This document shows positions 43,925 through 55,600 of a DNA stretch of 64,000 nt, one piece after another (the stretch's first letter is position 1; every line of letters begins with the position of its first letter). Made by a program: the position numbers and the translations under genes. The notes under the pieces are model-generated. The model was not told where the DNA came from and ran no database searches. It was given only the letters and a program-made list of their open reading frames with translations. Location: contig VXBP01001095.1 of assembly GCA_013400115.1 (NCBI GenBank), forward strand, positions 281,796 to 345,795, written 5' to 3'. This DNA comes from Rhinopomastus cyanomelas (taxonomy: Eukaryota > Chordata > Aves > Bucerotiformes > Rhinopomastidae).

Positions 43925-45109
43925 GAAGACTGTTTACTCAGCCATCAGGGTGGGTCAGAGCCAGGTTCTCTGCCTGATGCTGGTTTTCCTTTAGCCCTCA
44001 AGGTGTTGGTGATGGAAACGTCTGCTCTGCATCTTAAATTCAAACCCCAGGAGAGGGTTCAGGCCTTCGCTTCAAATTCATTCAACAACTTGGGCAGGGG
44101 GTGGGGGCAAGGACTTGGGTTTTTTCTTGGCTGCTTCACCTGCCTGTGGAAAGGAGAGGGGTGATTTTCAAGAAATTCTCTGCACAAAGTTCTAGCAGAT
44201 GATTAAACATCTTCATTTCCAGCCGCTGCTGTGGGAGAATTAGTCCCCTCAGACGCATCAATCGAAGCAAACACCTTGCAGGCAGAGGGCTGCACCGAGG
44301 CCTCTTCCCCTTCCAGCAGCAGCAGCTCAGTTTGTGCTGGGTATTAACAAAGGTCACTGGGTCACTTCATTTCCTCCCAGCAACCTCTTTAAAGAAGGCA
44401 AGAAAAGCTTTTAGCACAACCACCAGCTCATTTGTCACCTCCCCTGGGGAGGGGGGAGATGAAATTTAAATTCGCCACCTCACATCTCTCCTGCTCGTGT
44501 CTGACACCCTGCCCTCGGCGATCCCAACCCCACAGCAGGGCTGGGATGGGAATGACAGCGCCGGGGGCTCCTGCAATGCAGGACCTGGCCCAGGAACCCA
44601 CCGTGGGACCTTCCCCGAGGGTGCTGGGGAGGAAGGAGATGCCAACAGGCTGTCCCTGGAAGCCCACGTGGCCAGTGTCTCCACATTCAGGTTGCTTTGC
44701 AGGCAACTTCAGGCCTCTTCTCCTGGAGAAACAGAGCATCAATGTGAGCTTCAAAGTCGGGGTTTCTGATCCTCATGTCTCCTCCCATCTCCCACTGCTT
44801 TGCTGACCCTATTTAACAGGTGGCAGAGGCTGTGGCCATCATGTCTCCCCATCAGGCACTTGGAAGCCAGTGTTGGGGGAGAGGGAGATTCTGCTTGGAA
44901 AGGAGCTGCTTGCCCTCAAACCTCAGGTGGACAGGCGAGCCCCAAGGAAGCTCACCCAGAGAGCAGCGTCTGCAGCAACAGCCACAGGGCTTTGGTGCAT
45001 CTTAATGCAACAAACACAGTCTCCATCGAACAGCAAAGACCTCTCGGGACTAACTGGTGGCTTTAGGTGCCCAGGTCCAAAAGCTGTGCAGAAAGGGCTG
45101 ATGCACGAC

Positions 45110-45655
45110 CAGCAGGGCAACACAGGGTACTTTCCCCCTCTGCTCTGCTCTTGTGAGACCCCCACCTGGAGTCCTGCATCCAGTTCTGGAGTCCCCAGTA
45201 CAAAAATGGCTGGAACTGCTGGAGTGAATCCAGAGGAGGCCATGAGGATGATCAGAGGCTGGAGACCCTCTGCTCTGGGATGGGCTGAGGGAGTTGGGAC
45301 TGTTCAGCCTGGAGAAGAGAGGGCTCCCAGGGGAACAACTTCAAGTACCTAAAGGAGCTCCAGGAAAGCTGGTATGAGGAACTTTACTGCTTGGGCAAGG
45401 AGGAGGGTTCAGGCTGAAAGAGGGGAGACTGAGGTGAGAACTGAAGTAAAAATGCCTCCCTGTGAGGGTGCTGAGGCCCTGGAACTGGTTGCCCAGGGAG
45501 GCTGTGGCTGCTCCATCCCTGGAAGCATCCAAAGCCAGGCTGGATGGGGCTTTGGGCACCCTGTTCTGGTGAGAGGTGTCGCTGCCCATGGCAAGGGCTT
45601 GGCACTGGATGAGCTCTAAGCTCCCTTCCAACCCAACCCAGCCTGTGAGTCTATG
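45110..45655 (+). mobile_element. CR1 3' region, 0.55 kb
   Basis: ACCTGGAGTCCTGCATCCAG, TGTTCAGCCTGGAGAAGAGA, CCAGGGAGGCTGTGGCTGCT and GAGCTCTAAGCTCCCTTCCA, ending GTGAGTCTATGATCC. Frame-broken. Confidence 0.92.
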
Positions 45656-46639
45656 ATCCTGCCCAAAGCAGGAGGTGATGGAGTCTTTCCAAAGCAGCCC
45701 CTTCCTCTCCAAGGCTCCTCCTCCTCTCTCCAACACAACTTTCCAGCACAGTTCTGCACAGGCCATGCTCTTGGCAAACACAATTAGAGCAGCCAGAGGA
45801 GATCCTTCTGAGCTAAGCGTGACTGTTTATCTATCGGGGAGTTACTTAGATCTTGGAAAAAAAATATTTACAAGAAAGAGGCAGAGTACTATCTTCAATG
45901 GGGAAGCAAACACAGATGAAGAAAAAAGGGCTTTGATCAGGCCTGTCTCGGTCCTACTCGCTGCTTTTCATCCCCAGATCTCCCCAGTGCTTTGATATGA
46001 CAGCATTATCCCTTTTTACAATGTGGGAAACCAGAAGGAGCTGCACACTGAGGCAGGGGCTGAGCACAACGTCACCCTGACACGCAGATGCTTCTGCTTT
46101 CTTCCTGTGCCATCCTTGTTCCTCCCCGGGGTACCCAGCGACAGGCACGAGGGGCACTCTGGGGTGCAGCAGAGTGGGTGCTGGGAGAGATGCTGCTCGT
46201 GATGGCACAGGGAGGGTTAAGCTGTGGTCACTGCAGGAGAGACAAGACAGGAGAGCTCAGGGTTGGGTTTGAATCATCAGGAGAAATTAATTTCCCCCCT
46301 GACGTCCCCCGCAGTGACAGCTCAGACAAGGGCTGATGCATCTGTGGCGGCTGGCTCCGCTCGGCAGGTGCTGAGCAGCCCGGGAGCATCGCTGTGAACA
46401 GTGAGGGGATGAGGAGGAGGAGGAGGAAGCACAGTTCCCCTGGCTGGGGGGCTAGGCCCAAGCCCACCCATGCAGTGGTTGCTGTGGCTGCAGCCCAAGG
46501 AGGACCTCAGAGGACCATCCCTGCGGCAGCCAAGGCAGAGCAAACACTGGTGCTGGTGCCAGCTTGGCATCACCAGCAAGAGGGAGGCAATGCCAGAGCA
46601 ACCAGAAATCCCAGGAGTGTCCTCCTGGACTCCAGGCGA

Positions 46640-47158
46640 AGCTGGGCTGTCAGTCTGGAGAACAGGAGGCTCCCAGGTGACCTTATTGTGTGGCCTTCCA
46701 GTATCTGATGGGGGCTACAAAAAGGCTGGGGAGGGACTATTTAGGATGTCAGGTAGTGACAGGACTGGGGGAGGTGGACCAAAGCTGGAGATGGGTGGAT
46801 TTAGAGTGGATGTGAGGAGGAAGTTCTTCACCGTGAGAGTGGTGAGAGCCTGGAATGGGTTGCCCAGGGAGGTGGTTGGGGCCCCATCCCTGGAGGTGTT
46901 TAAGGCCAGGCTGGATGGGGCTCTGGCCAGCCTGGTGGGGGGGTTGGAACTGGATGATCCTGTGGTCCCTTCCAACCCTGAGTGATTCTGCTTCCATAAC
47001 TTCTCCAGTGAAGTGATCCTGCTGTGGCAGTGGGATTGGACTGGATGATCTTTCAGGGTCCCTTCCATCCCTAATGATTCTATGATCCTGCTGTGGCAGG
47101 GGGATTGGACTGGATGATCTTTTGGGGTCCCTTCCATCCCTAATGATTCTATGATTCT
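46640..47158 (+). mobile_element. CR1 hybrid A/B copy with two 69-bp units
   Basis: CAGTCTGGAGAACAGGAGGC, GCCTGGAATGGGTTGCCCAG, an A-type UTR shortened at CCAGCCTGGTGGGGGGGTTG, the CTTCTCCAGTGAAGTG linker, then two B units 69 bp apart (octamers at 47077 and 47146). Confidence 0.93.
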
Positions 47159-48194
47159 CCCCTGCTTCTGTGCACACAGGTGTGGAGCTGGTTCAACCCC
47201 AACACATTCAAAGGCACAAGGCCCTTGAGTCAGAGCCAGGAGCCACATCTCTCACTGCCCCATTCCCTTCTCCTCACTCATGTGCAAACACCCCCAACCC
47301 CACAGGCTTTACCTACAAACACCGCAGATCTCCACTGAGCACCTGACGGCACCAGCCATCATCGATAACTACACTTCCTGATGGTTCAGGGCAACACTCT
47401 GCCTCTCTTTTCCTAGGCCTTGGAGCTTTTTTAATTTATTTAGGAAGTCATTCATCATTAGCCCCAGCTTAGCTGCCTGACAGACTGGGAGCTCCTTGGG
47501 GCACAGACTGTGCCTCGTCTCCGCGCTCACCACGCGCACGCCGACAGCGCTCGGTAAATAATCGTCCGTCAGCCTCGTCCTGCAGCATCTGCAGCCCCCG
47601 TCACTGAATAAACACCATCCTCTGTGAGAAAATCACCCTGAAATCACCAGCAGCCCCCCCAGAGCACCCTGAGCCTGGGAGCTGGGCAGGGTGGTGATGC
47701 TGGGTTATGGGAACGTGCTTCAAGCTGGTGAGGAAGTGCAGGGAGCACAGACCCAGGACCAGAGTGCTCTGGCCTCTGGGACGTCGGGGTTTGCTGTCGA
47801 CTAGGATGACACAGGACTAAATAAATCACCAGACCCTGTATTTTTCCTTGATCCAAGTGATTTCATCAGGAAGGGATTCCTGAACGAGCCTGAGGAAAAA
47901 GGCTGCGTGCCCACTGCTGACCAACAGCCAAGGCACAGGGCTACAGCCCCTGCACACCCCTCCCTTGACATCATTCATAGTCGTGGTAGTCACCAGCAAC
48001 CCGCAGGTCTGTGTCCTGGCACGCAAGTCCTCGCTCTGAAATTCTTGCTCTAGCAGAAGCATCAAGACCTCTCCCCACCCCAGCTGTCCCTTTCCCAGCT
48101 GGGCAGCGCAGCCATAACCACCACCTGACCTTCTCCAGGTCACAGACATTCAAACACTCCTCAGATAAAGCAGAGGAAAAGAGAAGACAAACAA

Positions 48195-48210
48195 CCCCCC
48201 CCCCCCCCCC
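48195..48210 (+). repeat. C16 homopolymer
   Basis: An uninterrupted run of sixteen C within a C-rich segment, with a G-run on the minus strand. Confidence 0.95.
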
Positions 48211-49257
48211 GAACCCCCACAGCAAAGAGCCCAAGAGCAGCAGAGCTCCAACAGCTCTTCTCATGTCTGAAGTCCAGGCTAACAAACAGCATTTCTCTCC
48301 CCCAGCTGAAATGAACGTTCAGCTGAGGGCTCCACTCTCCCTGCACTCACACCCAGGGGTGTTGAGCTAAGACTGTGAGGAACCAGTGCTTTTGACCTGC
48401 AGGGAGATGCTCTGTACTGGGAAGAGCCCATCCAGATGGCACCCGGCCCTCTGGGCAGACCAGTCCTCCCAGTGCTGGCTCACTGCTCCCTTCACACAGC
48501 AGCAGTGATGCTGCCACAGCCTGCAGCCTTCACCCTCCAAACCTTCTCTGTCCTCTGAGGGCACCTTAAGCTGTTTTCTCACAAAGCAGGTGGTTGTTAC
48601 TGAAGCCTCCTGTGCAAACCCTTCACTGTGGACAGCCAGGGGTTTCCCAGCCCCAGCAGCCAGGCCAGGAACATGGGAGGCCAGTCACTGCCCCACGGAG
48701 GTCCACAGCACAGCCTATAGCTGCTGTGAGCTCATGTCCAGGGAAAGCACCTTCCACCAGCTTCAGCCTGAGCACAAGACAGAACTGGGATGAAAAATCA
48801 AAAGGGAAAAGAATAAATATTAAGAAAGTTAATTAGGGACACGGGGGTACTTTATCAGTTCCAGCTCAGAGTGCTGGACTGGAGGGGGATGTCACCACTC
48901 CTCCCGCAAGACCAACTTTCTCATTACCCGCAATCACCAATCGATCGCCTCAGTCTGTGATCTTCATCAGTGCTCACGCTCCCCAGAGCTCTCCACCCAA
49001 CCCAGCGCCGAGCACCCAGGCAGCCTGACGGGCTCTGTAGGGTTGGTGGCCATGGGACCCTCCCAGTGCTCCCACCAGAGCTCACTGGTGGGTGCAGGCA
49101 CCCCTTGGCCACCAGCATCACCTCGTGGAGGGCTGCACTGACACCCCCAACTTTGCCTAGGTAGACACAGTCCCAATAACATGGACTATGACAGAAGTAA
49201 CCCCCAAATCCCAAACCCACATGCACTCACGCCTCCCTGACAGCATGTGGGAGCAAG

Positions 49258-49471
49258 GAAGAGCTCAGCCTCTTCTCCCTGGCACCCAGCAACACGGCTA
49301 GAGAAAATGGTTGTAAGCTCTGCTGGAGTGGGGTTTAGGCTGGATGTTAGGAGGAATTTCTTCCCCCAAAGGGTTATCAAACACTGGAACTGGTTTCCCA
49401 GAGCATCCTTGCAGGTATTTAAATGATGTGTGGAGCTGGTGCTTGGGGAGATGGTTTAATGGTGGCCTGGC
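49258..49471 (+). mobile_element. Old CR1 3' end
   Basis: GAGCTCAGCCTCTTCTCCCT, TTTAGGCTGGATGTTAGGAG and ATGGTTTAATGGTGGCCTGG match the older CR1 type that ends in a GTGGTGCTTAGGGACATGG-like segment. Confidence 0.85.
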
Positions 49472-49896
49472 AGTGCCCCATGGCCAAGAGCAGCAGGACA
49501 TGCCTCTGTTTCCTCATTCTGGAGTCAAACCCCAGGGGCTGGAGCAGCTCAAGCCCTCACGGGGGAAACTAAGAGCTTTGGGAAACAGAAAAAGGAAAAT
49601 AACTACAGTTCCTTGTAGAGCCCATGGGTGACAGAGCCAGTGGGGTCTGCACAGCCCTGGGCAGTTGGGTTGGGTCATGACGGTGAGCACCTAGCTTCCT
49701 GTGCAATGAGGGAGCCACCTGCATTTGTTCCCTTATCAGGAAAAAACAAACAAGAGGAAATAAAAAGTGGAGAAGCAAACACACTGAGTTCAGGCTAATT
49801 GCTGTCTGGCAGTAAATGAAAATCTTTGTGGCAGCAGCACAGCTGCTGGTGTTTTGCTTCCTCACACCCCATGAACAGAGCAGTTGGGCTCCCATC

Positions 49897-50130
49897 GACT
49901 GGGCTGGGTTGGAAGGGAGCTCAGAGCTCACTCCGTGCCAACCCCCTGCCCTGGGCAGTGACACCTCTCACCAGAACAGGGTGCCTCCAGCCCCATCCAA
50001 TGTGGCCTTGGACACTTCCAGGATGGAGTAGCCACAACCTCCCTGGGCAACCTGTTCCAGGGCCTCAGCACCCTCACAGGAGGGATTTCTGCCTCAGATC
50101 TCATCTCAGCCTCCCCTCTTTTAATCTGAA
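49897..50130 (-). mobile_element. CR1 3' region
   Basis: CTGGGTTGGAAGGGAGCTCA, GTGACACCTCTCACCAGAAC and GGGATTTCTGCCTCAGATCT are antisense CR1 of the 6254 subfamily. Confidence 0.9.
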
Positions 50131-52300
50131 GAGTTGGAGACAGCAAGGGAAACAGGAGCAAAGCTGCAAATCCCCTGGGCAGCAAGGATGGGGATCCTGA
50201 GCCGCTCTAAGTCGGATGGAGAGGCTAGGCTGGCTTTGTCCAGACTGCAGAGCCAGCTTCCCTATCAGGGTATCTTGCTGATTAGTGACCAGCAAACTGA
50301 GCTAATTTGGGTTACGCTAAGTGTTGCCTCTCTGGGTTTGCCCACAGCCTGCTCAGGAGCCCTACACAGGGCTCACCCAACCTTGGTGCACTGGGGACTC
50401 TCCACCCTGACACAGGACCCACTTGCGCCCAGCATCAAGGTAACAAGGCTCTCCCCAGCCCATCAACACCTCTGCACTAGTCAATGCTGCAAATACCCAA
50501 CCCTCAGGCACTGAGGGCACAGGGGAGGTCACTCCCTGTCCTCCCCTCTCTCCACCTGAACCTGTCTCTTCCCTCTATCTCTCCCCACCATCTCCTTGCC
50601 TGGAGCTCCAGCCTCACTAGCCAACACTGGTGGCTAAAGTCCCTAAAGAGGATTTGGTTTGAGCTTGCAAGACAGAAAATGAGCAAATCCCTTCCCTTGC
50701 TCTGGCAGGAATCCTGTGTCTCAGACCCACCAGCCAGGGGAGATTAAGAAAGGAGGAGAGAAAGGAAAAAACCCCATCCATCACTCGCTGCCATGATCTC
50801 ATCTGAATTTCAGAACTCAGCTGGGAGGATGCTGGGACTGCTGGAGCCCTGCAGACACCAGAGCAGACTGGACAGTCTCAGGCTGCAGCGCTCAAGGTCA
50901 GCAACAGGGCTAGGAAGCCACATCCATGTTCCGTGCCTGCCTTCCCTCTGATTTAATTCTGGTCTGTCTGTCTAGAGAAGCCTCTGGCTCTTGTCACATC
51001 CTCGTAGAGAGCTCCAGCTGCAGCGGGTGCCTGCAGGAGTCACCTTAATGCATCAGATGCAGCCCCACAAAGCACCAGTGTGCAGCATCGCCGGACGGGT
51101 GCGAGCCAGGAAGGCTCCTGCGCCGAGCGGCTCAGCCAGGCAGGCCTTTGCTGCAATTTTCATCTTTTGTGTGAGATGCAAAACGAAGAGGCTGCTAAAT
51201 AAGCAGAAATGGGGAGCAGCATCACCCTCACAATACTCAAGCCTCTGCCTGACAGCCTGAGCTCACCCTGCTGCCTTCCTCCTAGGAAGTAGAATTCTCC
51301 TCCCTTTCTGCTCCCAGCAGCTGGAGCAGCACGGTCCTGCCAGGCTATGCGTCTCCCACCCAAGGGGTAGCTGCATCTCATTGGTTGGGACACAGCAACC
51401 CATACAGAGGCTGCTTCAGAGGCAGCTTTAAACATTTATAAGTGTTTGAAGATTGATCAGATCCCTCCTACCACCGGCTGGAGGGAAGGAGCTGGTGAGA
51501 GGACCCTGGCAGAACCCACCCATCACCCAGGGTTCTCCTCTGGTGGGGCTCACTGGTTTCTATTTTGCTTTAGAGCACTGAACGGGGGCTTTGACAAGCT
51601 GGTGAGATCATCTCAGCTCTTTGTTACCAGTCAATTACCCCAAAGAGCAGGCAAAGAGGTCTCCTGAGCCTGGGCGACGCTGGTTCCGAGCAGCAGCTCC
51701 GTCAGCGCATGCACAGCCCCGCTGCGAGCGGGCAATGAATTAAACATGCAATAACATGAACTCTGCAGGTGAAGAGCAGCACCACGCAACGGGCTGGAGC
51801 CTGGCTGGGGACAAAGATGCTGTTTTCTCCTCTGCTTTCAGCAGGGAAAGGAAAAGCAGTCACTCAAAGCACAGATTCCTCCACTCTCCATGAGCAGGGC
51901 TATGCGAGACCTTGCAGAGCCCGCAGCCCTTCTGCCTCCCAGCCAGTGACCTGTCCACCCTCACGGGCACCGAGCCAGGCAGGAACGGGTCCAACAGCAA
52001 ATCCCTCCTTTGGATGTGCAGAAGCCACCATATTGCAGGAGATGCTTTTGTTCTCGCTGCACCATCTGGAGTGGCTGGGAAACGCTGTCCCCACCAATTC
52101 CTAAAGGCAGGAATCTGCCAGTCCTGGAAAGGCAAAACCTTTCGGGTGGCACAGAGCTGAGCCCGCTCCGCAACCCCTTTGGGCTCTGGAACACCCCAGA
52201 CACCCTCTGCCTTCGGGTCTCCCCCTCCCCAGTTCAGACCAGTCTGCACCGCTCAGGATTCCTTGCTGGAAAACAATTTACTGCACTTACATTTCCTAAA

Positions 52301-52600
52301 ATCCCAGACTGGGTTGGGTTGGATGGGAGCTCAGAGCTCATCCAGTGCCAACCCCCTGCCATGGGCAGCGACACCTCTCACCAGACCAGGGTGTCCACAG
52401 CCCCCAGCCACAGCCTCCCTGGGCAACCTGTTCCACGGACTCAGCACCCTCACAGGGATGGTTTTCTGCCTCAGATTTCACATCAATCCCTCCTCTTTTA
52501 GCCTGAATCCAGGCCCCTTGTCCTAGCACTGGATTCCCCCCAAAAGAAGCACCTCTCCAGTGTTCCTGTAGCCCCTTCAGGGGCTGTAAAAGGAATTTAT
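52301..52600 (-). mobile_element. CR1 3' region
   Basis: GGGTTGGATGGGAGCTCAGA, GCCATGGGCAGCGACACCTC and CCTCCCTGGGCAACCTGTTC, followed by a shortened internal part. Antisense CR1 of the same subfamily as the copy at 33430. Confidence 0.9.
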
Positions 52601-55600
52601 AAGAACTCCCCATCATCTCCCTCTCATCAGTTGAAGATATGGCTGGTCTCATAAGGTATTGCAGAGGACTTGCAAGGGCAGGAGCTCGCTGGTGCCCTAC
52701 AGGAGAGGCCATGTAGGGCTGAGCCAGGAAAGGGGCCCCAGCCAGGCACTGAAGGATTGAGAACACCATCACGGCTGGTTTTCAGGAAGGCCAGGCCTGC
52801 ATCTGCCTCAGCTACCTTCAAATCACAGGAATCTGCCTTGGGCCAGTGAGAGGGGCTAATTGACCTTCCAACCTCCCCTCTGTCATTACTTTCTGTGATT
52901 TTACAACCTCTCTAAATGGTTCATTTATCCAGAGCGAGTTCCTGCTGCATCCCACTCATCATCAGCCACTTCTGCAGCTCCAGCCTCCAGCTACGCGGTG
53001 CCAGGGCAAATTCACTGCGGGGCCATGGCTGAGGAGAAACCAAGGGGTAGGGGAGCCCCAATCACCTCCTGCTGAAGAAAAAGTGTTAAGCAGCCTCTTA
53101 AATCCCTCAACTTGAGGCCCCTTTGTCGGCCTCAGTTCCAGCCCAGACCCTGAAGGTGGTACCTCGTGGCCGGAGTGGCTCCTGCCTTGGGCAGGTCAGA
53201 GCTTCCAGAAACAAGGACACCAATTAAAGCTTTTAACGAAGCAAACCCAGGACCTCGCTCAGCCCCGAGCAGCCTTTGCCCGGCGCTCTCTTTGCTAATA
53301 AGCCGGTGCCGTGGCCAAACGACAACGGGTTCTGGGCTGCTTTAAATATTTATGACGACGGCAAATTGCTTCTTTCCTCCCTTAACGATGCCCCTGCCCA
53401 CATCTCCCACCACGGCCAGTCCATCGGTGCCCGTCACCCCTCGGGCAGGACAGACTGGTGGCCTCTGAGAGCGTGGGTGCGTCACCGGAGCAGCGGGGCA
53501 GGGTGCCAGGGCGGGATTTTGTTTTGTTTTCAGAGCCTCCCCCCAACTTTTTCCCACCACAGCCTCAGCTCGGGTTCTCTCGTTAATCTAATTGTTCTCC
53601 TAATGAAGATCTGCAATTCCTCAAACATTAATTACCAACGGCAGCGGCAGCAGCAGCTGTGGAACAAGAGCTCCCTGTTCCTAATAATATGCTTCACACT
53701 TTTGCCTGCCACAGCTCAATTTAGCTTTGCGTGATTTGGCTAAGGGGAGATAAATAATGTTCCAGCTCCGGGGCTCTGTGGACAACCCCAGGAGAGGGCA
53801 ATGCTCTCCTCCTGCCCCAGGTGCTCTGCAGCACTGTAAATCCTCAGTCAGCTGCTAAAAAGCCCCTCTTCCCTCCCAGTGGCAGTTCTAGCCCTAGTAC
53901 CGGGGCTGTGCCTCCATCCCTGCTCCACCTCCACCAGCCGCAGCCCTCAGCAGGTGTAAAGAGCTCTGTGAGCAGCTGGAGAAGCTCCAGCTGGGAGCGA
54001 AGGAGAGGTGCAGCATCCACCAGCCCCAGTGCTGCAGATGAACCTGAGAGAGAGTGAGGGATGACAGACACCAGCGGGATGGGTTCGGGCAGTCGGGGTG
54101 ATGAGAAGAGTCACTGGAGGGAGGGCGAAGCTCAAGCCAGTATCTGCTTCAGCAAATAGAGAAATAAATGAGGAGGAAGGACAGTGGGGACAGTGACACT
54201 GGAGCAGGACCTGCAGGGCTGGGGGTGATCACTGGCAAACATTTGCTGGCCTGGTACCAGGCAGGATGTCCAGAAGGGCAACTGGGAGGGACAACTCAGT
54301 GGTTGTGGCATTACAACTGGTGGGCTCACGAGGATGTGGGGGGACCCAGGATCTACACTGTGCTCCCACTGTGCCCACAAACCAGCAATGACTTTGGCTG
54401 TGGGGATGAAGGAAAACCAGCAGCAAGAGAGTCACTGTACTGGGGGGCTCATGGAAAACTGCTGCCTGTGTTCAGCAATGTCAACCCCTTCCCACCCCAG
54501 CAGCTTGGTCACCTCCAGCCCAAGGGCATGGGGCGGGCAGCAGGCATTGCTGCCAGCCCAGTCCCTCCTCACAAAAGAGGCTCAAAGCCATGGGCAGGGA
54601 GAAGCAGCTGGAGCGACTGGAGCCAGCAGAAGCCACAGCAGCCCCTCTCGCCAGCCCCACGCTGCCAAAAATACACTTGGGAACAAAGCACCCTGCAGAG
54701 TAAAAATCCAGCCCGCCACAGTTTTCGGTGACAAAAGCAAACAAATAGATTTGTGAATAAATATTGATTTGACAGGAAATCAGACACAGCCTTCCAAAGC
54801 CACATGCTGGCACCCAGTCCCATGGGCAGCCATCATCCATTTGCCCAGATTGAGCTGCTTCCACAGGAGTTTTGGGGTCCATGGGGTCATCACACACCAG
54901 CATCGTCCGCGGGGATTTCAAGAAACAAATGAATGGGCTGAGGAGTCTGTGCTGGGCAATGGGTGCTGCACAACAAGCAGAGACTCACTGCTCACCCTCA
55001 TCTCCACACGGCAGAGGTGCCCAGCTCAAGCTTCCCAGCACCACAGGCTCACTTTGGTCCAAAAGAGTTCAATCCTTTCTCCAGTCAAAGCACAGGGCTG
55101 GGTCAGCGACCCAGAGTCAGAGGGTGCTGGGATGCTGCTTCACACTCGCTTTCCCCTGGCCACAACCACATCTGCATGATCCTGATCCTTTATGGACACA
55201 CACAGACCTTTCACCGTGGGAACCCCCCACCAGCTCTGCAGAAAATCCTGGATGTGCCCATAGGGGGGATTTTCAAGACTTTCCTTCCACTGCAGAGAAG
55301 GGGAGATGGGCCCTGAGGGCAGCACTGGGATCATGGGGTGAAGCCCAGATCCAGCACAACAGCATGGACCTGCCCTTCCCCTGCCTCACACAACCTTCTG
55401 TACTGGGTTAGGGAACCTCTGTTGAGCCTCACTTTGTCTCCTGCAGCTCCCCAAGAGCCACAGCGGTGCAGCAGCTAGCCCCAAGCACCAGCATCGCTCA
55501 CCTGTGGGGGTTTCCACTCAACTTCCAGCCTTCTCTGCTCATAAAATCCAACAGAGGAATCAGAGCACTGGGATTCATCTCCAGGAAGAAATCCCACCAC

